From: Prorocentrum cordatum
Taxonomy: Eukaryota; Sar; Dinophyceae; Prorocentrales; Prorocentraceae
Reading direction: 5' to 3'
DNA: 64,000 bases
Assembly: GCA_963575745.1 (NCBI GenBank)
Contig: CAUYUJ010016153.1
Location: 104,300-168,299 of the forward strand
Position numbers and translations under genes: made by a program. Below the pieces are notes generated by a model. It ran no database searches and was not told the DNA's origin. It was given only the letters and a program-made list of their open reading frames with translations. This document shows, one piece after another, positions 53,899 through 64,000 of this stretch. Numbering within the stretch: position 1 is the stretch's first letter; each line of letters opens with the position of its first letter.

Positions 53899-56584
53899 CG
53901 GAAGATGGCGCCCATGGGACCTGGAACCTGGCGAGCAGCAGATCCAGATTATCTCGTGGAACGCCGCAGCCCTTATCTGCCGAAACCCATCCAAAAGAAG
54001 AAGGAAAGTAGCAAGGCTGGCGGCTCTTATGAAACATCGTGCGTTGATATGTCTTCAAGAGGTGCATGGCACTCATGAATCCCTGGTCAACTATCTTCGT
54101 CAATACCCATACGAATACAAAGTGTTCTCAACTATGGGACAACGGCCTGGTGTTGGTGGTGCAGCAATCCTGGTCCCATGGTATAATGATGCAGAGCTTT
54201 CAGCAGTGCCAGAACATCTTCGCCCGAAGTTTGACCCAGAGACCATTGCGGAAGGAAGAATACACAGCCTGAGTATCAAGAATCCGAGAACCAGTATGGA
54301 GATTCGCATCATCAACGTTCACAACTTTGAATTAAGTGCTACCCAAAGGACAACACTTCGTCAACGCTGGCAGGGCAACGCTTCATGGGCACGAATGGAC
54401 GAGATGCATCGGGTGGCGATCGCGATCGGCGACTTCAACGTGTCCGACAGGCCGAACGACTCGCTGCTGTTTCCTGAGCCCCGCCAGGCGCGTCTCTCCC
54501 TGGAGGGGAGGGCCAATCATCACGAAGCTTTCTGGCGTTCCCTTTTTCCAGGCCAGATGACGGAGATCGCGACGGATCTACCGACACACTTCTCCCGATC
54601 TTCCGCCTCTCTCTCCTCGATCGACCGTGCCTTCGTCTCCCTCTCTCCCCACTTTCTCCTCGAAACTGAAACGACACTGGATCTGATCCAAGAAGCGCCT
54701 GAGTTGGCAGACTGGCAGTTGGGTGACCACGCTATTTTATCTTTGACCCTGAAGCCCAGGAGACAGACCCCGAAAGGCCAGCAGAAAATTCCGCCATTCA
54801 TTTTCAAGCACCCGCGGTATAAGCAAATCCTCGCGAACTGTATGGCTGGCTTCGAACACGAATCCCTCCCTCCTCCTGAGGCCTGGTCTCTCCTCAAAGT
54901 ACATATGATCGTTGCCGCCACAGTGACGCGTGGGGAGCTTATGAAGGATCCTGACTTAGGCCAGAACCACACACGCAGTGCAGCAGGATAATTTTTCACG
55001 GCTGAAGCTAGATGCATGGCTCTCAGATCGATTGCACGAGCTATCTGGCGCCAAGATGTTCGCACAGCCTCCAGACTTCAGGAAGACTCTGAGTATGGCC
55101 AGAAGTTTTTGCAGATTGTCGGAAGAAGGGTCTTACTCCAACGTGAGGAAGAATTCAGACATGAGGTCCTTAGCCAGAATGCCACCCGTCATGAAAAAAT
55201 GCAAGATGAAGCTGCTAGTAGGGCTCGCTCGAATCCCCGCGAGGCCGCTCACTGGGGCAAAATGCAGGAGTGTGTAGTCGTACCGCTAGCCGTTGAATGC
55301 ACTGTCGCAGAAATCACTGTATATGCTGCCATCATTGCGAACCTAGTACCAGCCTGGTCGGATGTGAAGATTGCGGGATACGCAAAATACCTGGGCGTTC
55401 TGATAGGACCAGCCGCCACACTGTCGCTTCAGTGGCACGAGGCGGGACAGAAGTGGTGGACCCGAGTCCGAATGATTGCCAGCAGTCGGTCCCCGAGCGA
55501 TGCATCGATTAGGCTGTGTGAGTGCACGGCGTTGTCAGTCCTAGGATATCTGGCCCAATTCTTCCCACTGTGTGCGGAAATTCTGAAGAAAGAATATTAT
55601 GCACTACACAAGCTGTTGCGCATGCCACCCAGCTCTTTCGCTTTGCATGATTTTCTGAGCATGAAGAATTGGCTCAAGGCAGCCACCATCACGAGCGTCC
55701 GAGTATATGCCCTTGCGAATGCATGGCGAGCTAGTGTGTGCACCCTTCGAGGCTGGGCGGAGTGCTATGACTGGTGGTGGGGGGGTGTTGATGTTCATGG
55801 GTTGCACATGCGAGTTCGCAAACAATTGATGTCGGCAGAATGCTGGCTGAATGAGAAAGGCATCCTCCAGTATTATAGGCTCTTCACTTCCTGCCGTGAC
55901 CTCCCTTTTCCTCCTGCTCCATTGATCCGAGCCTGTGCTGCTGCACGCGAGGCCACTCTTGCATCTCCCTCGGGGGGGGACGGGCCTGGGCGGGATCGTC
56001 GTTGTCGTGGGAGGAAGAAAGCTCGGCCGCAAGGCGTCTTCATCCAGTGCCTCACTGCGCTGGTATATCCAGATCGATTCCACGAACGCATTCACGCTCG
56101 GCTGAGCACGTGGTTTCCAGCAGAGATCTGCCCCTCTTTAGCCTCCACCCGTGATAGATGGCTAGCCCTCCGTGCTGTGCTGATGAAGTCAGCGCCAGCA
56201 AGGGTGTGGGCGCATCTGAAGTCTCTCACAGGAGCGTGGATCACGAGCCATCGGGTGAAGATCCTCACGCCTCTCCCATGCAGGTTTGGCTGCCTCGACT
56301 CCCCCGACTCGTTCCTTCACTACCTCTCCTGCCCCCGTCTGCTGCACATGATTGCGCTTCCTCGCCTTTTCATCCCCACCGCTCCCCCGTTCCTCTGGCT
56401 TGGCTTGGGAACGGTGGAGGAGTATCAAGATACTGACCTGAACATTAATGTAGCTCATGATCTTGTGGCGCTCGCCTACTCGATCTTTCATAAATTACGT
56501 GCTGCACTGATCGAATCCCCGCATCAGTACGGCAGCTACACCTTTCAACTTTCGATCCGCCATGCGGCGCTCACGAGGGACTAA
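53891..56584 (+). pseudogene. LINE-D ORF2: endonuclease, then RT-deleted C-terminal part
   Basis: Reads from the +2 frame at the ORF1 stop. The endonuclease motifs are all present: SWNAAAL (53953), LQEVHG, GDFNVS (54428), SSIDRAFV (54616) and GDHAIL (54722), where GDH replaces the usual SDH. This enzyme would nick the target DNA. A TAA at 54989-54991 is the only stop; the same frame then runs to 56584. The linker (DEAASRARSNPREAAHWGK) passes after about 110 nt into KYLGVLIG (55384), a motif that lies after the catalytic YADD. The fingers and palm of reverse transcriptase are therefore deleted. The rest carries CRFGCLDSPDSFLHYLSC (C-x3-C, then H-x4-C), the usual post-RT finger. There is no obvious ATG for ORF2. 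Confidence 0.8.
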
Positions 56585-56608
56585 CTGCGGCACCTCCGAT
56601 GGACGTGC

Positions 56609-56643
56609 GCTCCTCCTCCTCCTCCTCCTCCTCCTCCTCCTCC
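56609..56643. repeat. CTC microsatellite between two LINE fragments
   Basis: About 12 CTC units. Confidence 0.9.
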
Positions 56644-56644
56644 A

Positions 56645-56923
56645 GCGCGCGCAGGAAAGTATTTAGAGGTGTGCATCGGCCTTGAGGGATTGTACCTTTC
56701 CTGGGAAGCGCCGTGCAGTAAGATGCATGCGCGGATTGGGCACATCAGGTCCCTCCACTTCAGCCTCCCTCGACACATCCACTTGTATTACGTGTTCGCA
56801 TTATCGGTTTTGGGGTACGTCTCTCAGGCGTATGTTGTTCCTCCTGGAGGCCAGCGTGCCGAACGCGCTTGCCTTCAGACAATTGACGGCCAAATCGCGT
56901 CATGCTATACGGAGTGTTATTTG

Positions 56924-56925
<2 letters not shown>
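56645..56925 (+). pseudogene. LINE copy E, fragment of the same family
   Basis: The plus frame reads KYLEVCIG at 56657, then a helical stretch and HLYYVFALSVLGYVSQAY. It lines up with KYLGVLIG...CECTALSVLGYLAQFF of LINE-D at 55384-55565, in the same order and spacing. It is truncated on both sides, and GT repeats follow. Confidence 0.7.

Positions 56926-56983
<58 letters not shown>
56926..56983. repeat. GT microsatellite
   Basis: About 28 GT units. Confidence 0.95.
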
Positions 56984-56984
<1 letters not shown>

Positions 56985-57070
56985 CCGCGCTGACAGAGTT
57001 GCGCTTTTGGGGTCGGAACACACGTGCGTAGTTAATAACGCCGGCGGCAGAGCGCATGGTGGCACGGCGG

Positions 57071-58940
<1,870 letters not shown>

Positions 58941-61900
58941 GTCGGCGCCTCTGCGGCGCTGCGCCCGGCGGCGCCGCTCGGGGGCGGCCCCCGGGCAGCG
59001 GCGACTGCGCGTCATGTGTGCGCGACTCCGTCCGCGCTGTCCGAGGCGCGGGCCGCGGCCGATAACCCTGGGCAGGCATCGTTGCGCAGCCGGGGGGCGA
59101 GGGTGCGGAGCCATCCCTGGAAGTGCCGTCGTTCGCTGGAGGTCGCCAGAAGCACTGCGTCCTCGTCGTTTTCGCCGTGCCCGAGGCGCGCTGGGGCTTT
59201 TTCTGGAATTGTGGGAAACCTCCGCAAGCTTGGCACACGGGCGGCGGTCCACGACGGCGGCGGCGACGAGACGAGCCAGCTCCCGGCGCAGAACGCGCGG
59301 CGCGAGTTCGGCGCCGGGACTGGCGCGCGCGCGATTTCCACAGGCGCGCGCTAGCCCTGCCGCGCGCGACCTTCGTGGTTCGTCGCGACAACGGCCCCGC
59401 TGTCCGAAGCGAGGCGGCTCCGGATATCCGCGGATCCGGCCCGCCGTCGCTCGCTGGAGGTGGCCGACTCCGCGTCGAGATTGCGCCCGCCCTCTGGGCG
59501 GCTGGCGTGGCGCGGAGGTTCCTGCTGCTAGGCCTTTTTGGGTGGGCATTGGTTGGCGCCGCCTTTTTCGCTCGCCCATCACTGGCCCCCGGAGTGGCAG
59601 GCGACCGTTGACTCGCCAGGCGTCGATGCCCCACCTGGCGTCTCGCGCGCCGTCGGCGCCGGCGCTGAGCGCCCAGTCGAGACTGCGCGTTGGCGCGCTG
59701 ATTCTGCCGGCTCCCTGCGGCCGCTTGGCCGGCGGCCTCGCGCGCTCCAATTCGCCGGGCGAGCCGCGCAAGCCGCCGAGAGGAACGGGCTGCCGGCGCC
59801 GGGGGCGGAGGCCGCGATGGCGACGCTGAAGGGGCAGGTTTGTCCGACGCCCAGGCGCCCTTCGCGCTCCCTCTCCGCGCGCGCGCCCGACGCTGGAGCC
59901 GCCTGGTCGGCGCAACAGGCCACGTCGGTTGGCGGCGCGCGCTGGCCGCTGCGCCCCCGATGTAAAGCCCCAGGCGCCCCTGCTCGATGCGCTGATCGAA
60001 GGCGCCTCCGCTTGCGACAAGTCTCGGGCTGCCTTCGCAGGCGCGGGCGACGGCGCTGCCCCTGCGGAGGCGGAGGTGGACGTCGATCGTTCCGAATTCG
60101 CCGCGCTCCTGGGCGCGTCGTCGCAGAGTCTTGCCTGGGCAGAAGCGCGCTCGAGCGATGTCCGCGCCGACGCGCTCAGGGCGCAGGCGTCTCGCGCGGG
60201 CGACCGGGGCGCCTGCGTCGCAGAGCGGCGCTTGCGCGCGCGCGGGGGGCCCCGGCCGGCATGGCGAAGACGCCGTCAGAAGACGGCGCGTCCCACCTCG
60301 CTTCGGACGACGAGCCGCCCTGCCCCGTAGGCAGCTCGGCCTTCGACTTTGCCGGCGGTGTCTCGGGCGGCAGGTCCGCGCATCTGAGCGGAGAAGCTGT
60401 TCATGAAAGCGTGCCTTTTCGATTTCTCGTGGTTGGCTGGCGTCGGCGGCAGATTCTGAGGAGCGCTGCGAGAGGCTCGGCAGCGCCTCCGGCGGTGCCC
60501 GAGTTTGTCTTCCTCGCCGCGTTGACGAGGGCAGAACTAGGAGGTGCTGCGTCATCATCTCGAAGGCTTCCAGCGTCACTGCCGCCGCGGCAAAGATTCG
60601 CAGGGTGCCTCTGCCTGGCGGCGCGGGCGCTGTCCAGGACGCTCTGGAGCTGCTTTCCCGTCGCGGGGGCGATTGCCAGTTCGGCGTCGGATGCCCCGTC
60701 GTTGGCTTCAACGACGCTTTCTGGGGCGTGCCACTCGCTGTCGAGGACTGTCGATTCTTCGTCGCTGAGGTTCGCGGCGCGCGCTGCCGGCGCCGCCGGC
60801 AACTGCCAGTAAATCGCGAACTTTTCTGTTCCGAAATCTTCCGGAAAGTTCGGGGCCGCTCCGCGGCTGCAGACGCGCGTCGGCGACCCTCTGCCGCGAC
60901 CGTGGCAGTATCTCCAGCGAAGCGTCGCTTGAGGCTGCGCGCAGACGCGCTAGCCTGGGGGCTGCTCGATTTAGGCGGCGCTCGCCGGAGTGCCGGGCTA
61001 GCTCCGCGCGGCGATCGTTCCGAGCGGCGCGCAGTCGCCCTTCCACCCGGTCGGTTCACAGTGGAGATCGCAATCGAAACGGTGGATGACCTCGTTGTTC
61101 CCCTCCTGGGTTCTGCCGCGCCAAATGTCGCATCGCCCGCGCAGCTATGTGGCATTTGAGGAGGCGCAAAGCGTGGCAGTGGTTTTCTCGTCATGGGGGC
61201 CTTGCCGCCGTGACCCGTGGAACACAATGCTCGCCGCCGGCGCCGATCCTTCGTCGCGCGCTTCCGGGCTGCGCGCGAGCGCAGCAGGCGCGGCGTGGCT
61301 CGAGCGGTTCCCCTTGTTCCTCCGGCTTCCGCCGCTTCTGGTCGAGCTTTGCGCGCTCCGCGGGCCGGGCGGGCGCGCGGGCGTCGACGCTTTCCCGCGG
61401 TGCCTGGGGCCCGGGAGTGCGGCCCATGTTAGATGAAGCCTTTGTCGCTTATTTCGCGGCCCCCGCCTCCGGCCGGGAAGGGCGTCGGGTTGCTGGGCGT
61501 CGCGATCGGTTCGGCCGAGTCGCGGCGGATTTTGCAACGTTTGGCAATGGTTTTTCAGGCATGCGCTCGGAAACAGCATTGGTGTCAAGTGCGTTCCAGC
61601 TGCGCTGCCGATAGCCGATGGCGACGGTTTTGTCGCCCTCGTCGCGCCGTCGAAATTCTGGCCGTCTAGCCCGGCGTCAAATCAAATCGCCAAGCGCACC
61701 CGTCGACGCGCGGGATGCTTTGTCTCCCCGAGGAGCTCGCGCGTTCCGGGGGTCGCCACAACGTTGGCCGACGGGCATGGCAGGACGTTTCAACCGAGGT
61801 CCTTGTGGCGCGTGTCGAATTGCTTCGACGGCGCGGTTGAAGCGGCACTGCCAGTCCGCGCAGGCTCTTGGGGCCGCACCCAGGCCGGGCAGTGGCGGCT

Positions 61901-62155
61901 GATTTTTTTGTTTTGCCATCGGTGTCAGGAGATTTGCGACCGCGTTGCCGCCGAGACCGCAGCGACCGCTGAGGTCGCCTCTGTGCTGTGCGAGCGCGCC
62001 GCCGCATCGGATGCGCATCGACAGTGGGTCATGCATTTTTCTTTGCCGATGGCCGCTGCGTTGTCCGCGTCGGTGTTCCTGGGAGCTAATGCCGCGCTGA
62101 CAGATGGCAGACATATCAGGTTGCTGATTGTGTGTCTCGTCGTGCCTCTCTTCAT
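58941..62155. other. very GC-rich unassigned sequence
   Basis: CpG-dense DNA in which most frames on both strands are open for long stretches (an 830-codon minus frame at 58735-61227, a 424-codon plus frame at 59538-60812), rich in R and A. One minus-strand block (60802-60401) has better composition (NLSDEESTVLDSEWHAPESV) and might be an exon. No domain recognised. Confidence 0.3.
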
Positions 62156-62209
62156 TTCTTTTGTTCTTCTCTCTCTCTCTCTATTTCTTTTTCTCTCTCT
62201 ATCTCTCTC

Positions 62210-62246
<37 letters not shown>

Positions 62247-62334
62247 GTATATTGTTCTTTGTGTCTTCTCAACATAGTTATACATGTATATACGCCCCTC
62301 TCTCTCTCTTTTCTTCTCTCTCTCTCTCTCTCTT

Positions 62335-62387
<53 letters not shown>

Positions 62388-62405
62388 TTCTCTTTCTGGC
62401 CTTCC
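62156..62405. repeat. CT microsatellite, interrupted
   Basis: CTCTCT units in two blocks separated by about 60 bp of ordinary sequence. Confidence 0.9.
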
Positions 62406-63186
62406 CTCCCTCCCCGTGTCCTCCTCGCCCATGGCCCCCGTGGTCGGTCGCCTTGGTGCGCTGTGTGCGCGGGTGCTCGGGGGCTCTTCGGAGAGGGCTT
62501 CGGCGTGCTCCGCGGGCGCCGCGGTCCTGCGTGACATCCGCCCTCCTCTCGCGCGCGCCGCGTTTCACCGCTCGCGCGGGCTGCGTCGTGGACGCCCCGC
62601 GTTCGCGTGCGGAGCGCCAGTTATCTAACCGCGCTGCTGTCGCGGTTTCCGCCGGGCGGGCGGGGGGGGGGGGCTCGCGCGCGGGCGCCGCGGTCTGGCG
62701 CCCCCCCGCCCCTCCCCAGCGAAAACGCAGCGAATGTCGGCGTCCGCGCAGCGAGGCCCGCAGTGCACTTCACTCGCGCCGTGCGCCTCCTGAGCCGTCC
62801 TGTTCGTGCTTCGGTGGAGAGTTGCCTTGAGGCCGTATGTTTCCGTCGCCGTCTCCGCCAGGCGGGCGGGGCGCAGGCCGCCTTGGTCGCGGGCGCCCCG
62901 GCCTTGCGCCCCCCCCCCCGCTGCAATCTGTCCCTCTCTGGGATCGAATGCGCCGCCCTGGGTGTCCCCGAGAACTGCGGGGTCTGGAGCCATTTCCCCC
63001 TTCTGGGTTGGCTGGGCCAGGGGCCTCTCGGGCATGGGCGCGTTCGTCATTGCGGCTTGCCCTCGGCAGGTATCAGGTCCTGCGTGTCATCCGCTATTCC
63101 GCTGACAGGCATTGCGGCCCCGTGATCCTCGATCGAATTTCGGCCCACGCTGCGCGCGCCTGACGAGCCCGAGGCCAGCGGCTAGT
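62406..63186. other. GC-rich unassigned sequence
   Basis: CGGTTTCCGCCGGGCGGGCGGGG (62643) and a diverged copy at 62845, about 200 bp apart, suggest a local duplication. No gene recognised. Confidence 0.3.
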
Positions 63187-64000
63187 ATGCCGCGCTGCCG
63201 CCCTCTGGTCGGGGCTGGCCCTCCAGCGTTGTGTTCGCGACAGGAGGCGGGTTATTTGGTCTCGGCCCTGGAGGCCACTGGCTGGGCCTCCACGCCGGCG
63301 CCGCAACGTGCGCGCTGCGTGGGGGCACTGGCGTCGACTGGCATCCCCGCCGCGGTGGCCCCCCGCCCAGACGTCGGCTCGGCGGCCGGTGCATGGGGGC
63401 CGCCTGCTGCGGCAGCGCCGACAGCGGTGGTTTCGTCGTCGCCCACCAGCTGCACGCGAGCAGTCGATGTAGTTGCTCTGTCGGATTCTGCGCGTGCGCG
63501 ACGTGGAAATGCAGATGTCTCTCCCGGCCGCAAGCGAGGGTCCGCGGCCGTTGCTTCTGCGGCAGCCGCGGAGCCAGCATCTCGCTGGAGAGCGCTCTCA
63601 GGGCTCGAAGCTGACCCATTCGCCATGACACGAGTGTCACTGCGGCGCACGTGGGTGCGCCTACACGAGTATTGGGTTGGATTTGAGGCACTCGCTGCTG
63701 GAGGCGCGCGCGTCCCAGTCCTCCCGCTGGGCCACGGGGAGATTTCGGCAGCCCTGCCTTTGCTGTGTCGGCAACCCGGGGCGCGGGCCCAGGCAGGCAA
63801 AGTGCGGCCCCCGATCTCACGAAAAGCGACGAGTTTGAAGCTGTCAGCCTGGGAGATGCTGGCCCTTGATGGCCCCGTGAATTCGCGCGCCGTGATCGCC
63901 GCCCTCTTTTCCTTCCTGACCTGGGAGACCGATGCAGGCAATGCCTTGCTCGTTCAATGTGGCGACCGGCGCGCGTCGTGGAATCTGCCTATGCGCGAGC
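63187..64000 (+). CDS. open reading frame running off the right edge, unrecognised
   Basis: An ATG at 63187 opens a frame with no stop for at least 271 codons to the window edge. The first 140 residues are alanine/proline-rich and probably disordered. From about residue 145 the composition becomes that of a folded protein: RTWVRLHEYWVGFEALAAGG, LPLGHGEISAALPLLCR, LKLSAWEMLALDG, then AVIAALFSFLTWETDAGNAL. Tryptophan and hydrophobic content are far higher than in the surrounding GC-rich frames. I recognise no family. Start and end are uncertain: the ATG may be internal and the 3' end is outside the window. Confidence 0.45.
   Translation, partial: MPRCRPLVGAGPPALCSRQEAGYLVSALEATGWASTPAPQRARCVGALASTGIPAAVAPRPDVGSAAGAWGPPAAAAPTAVVSSSPTSCTRAVDVVALSDSARARRGNADVSPGRKRGSAAVASAAAAEPASRWRALSGLEADPFAMTRVSLRRTWVRLHEYWVGFEALAAGGARVPVLPLGHGEISAALPLLCRQPGARAQAGKVRPPISRKATSLKLSAWEMLALDGPVNSRAVIAALFSFLTWETDAGNALLVQCGDRRASWNLPMRE

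Larger units (their letters stand above)
52338..56590 (+). mobile_element. LINE copy D carrying a dinoflagellate spliced leader
   Basis: The element begins with a perfect dinoSL, a 5' untranslated stretch of about 180 bp, ORF1 and an overlapping ORF2 with an apurinic-type endonuclease. ORF2 carries an in-frame stop and lacks the reverse transcriptase core. The leader shows that the inserted copy came from a trans-spliced, capped transcript. No poly-A tail is evident after the ORF2 stop; a CTC array begins at 56609. Confidence 0.85.

Overview
The window reads as nuclear DNA of a dinoflagellate. The decisive evidence is a perfect 22-nt dinoflagellate spliced-leader (dinoSL) sequence at 52338-52359, embedded in the genome just upstream of a LINE-type retrotransposon. 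A second, degenerate dinoSL lies on the minus strand at 11672-11694. The rest fits: GC-rich sequence, very long simple repeats (GAG/CTC, GAT, GA, CGA), minisatellites, no compact gene order, and decayed retroelements of kinds familiar from dinoflagellate genomes. The species is not identifiable; a high-GC free-living dinoflagellate is an inference.

Layout. 0-10 kb: unassigned sequence, degenerate minisatellites, a small terminal-inverted-repeat (TIR) element (4608-4763) and trinucleotide arrays. 10.5-11.7 kb: the only convincing host-type gene, minus strand, unrecognised, whose exons join in frame across very short GT-AG introns. 12.1-16.7 kb: a TIR element (12146-12334) and a frameshifted LINE on the minus strand. 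16.9-25.4 kb: a decayed zinc-finger-like reading frame, an RNase H-like LINE fragment and about 2 kb of almost pure polypurine containing a GAT array. 25.45-27.56 kb: 21 copies of a 102-bp satellite. 27.6-39.9 kb: unassigned sequence, a LINE 3' fragment with RNase H (31.78-32.86 kb), two further inverted-repeat structures and several minisatellites. 39.9-48 kb: a cluster of foldback/TIR elements, a 1.5-kb GAT-like array and a decayed Ty1/copia-like retrotransposon (minus strand) whose reverse transcriptase is interrupted by a 195-bp TIR element. 48-52.3 kb: microsatellites and minisatellites. 52.34-56.9 kb: the spliced-leader-tagged LINE and a fragment of a related one. 57-64 kb: GA array, very GC-rich unassigned sequence, and an open reading frame that runs off the right edge.

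The window holds no operon or pathway. Its content is mobile-element turnover: two retroelement classes (LINE, copia), at least three short non-autonomous TIR elements that each made a 5-bp target duplication, further inverted-repeat structures, and satellite expansion. The TIR elements with 5-bp duplications are the strongest candidate for something not yet described. Removing one of them on paper, together with one target copy, restores the interrupted copia reading frame exactly, which fixes its borders.
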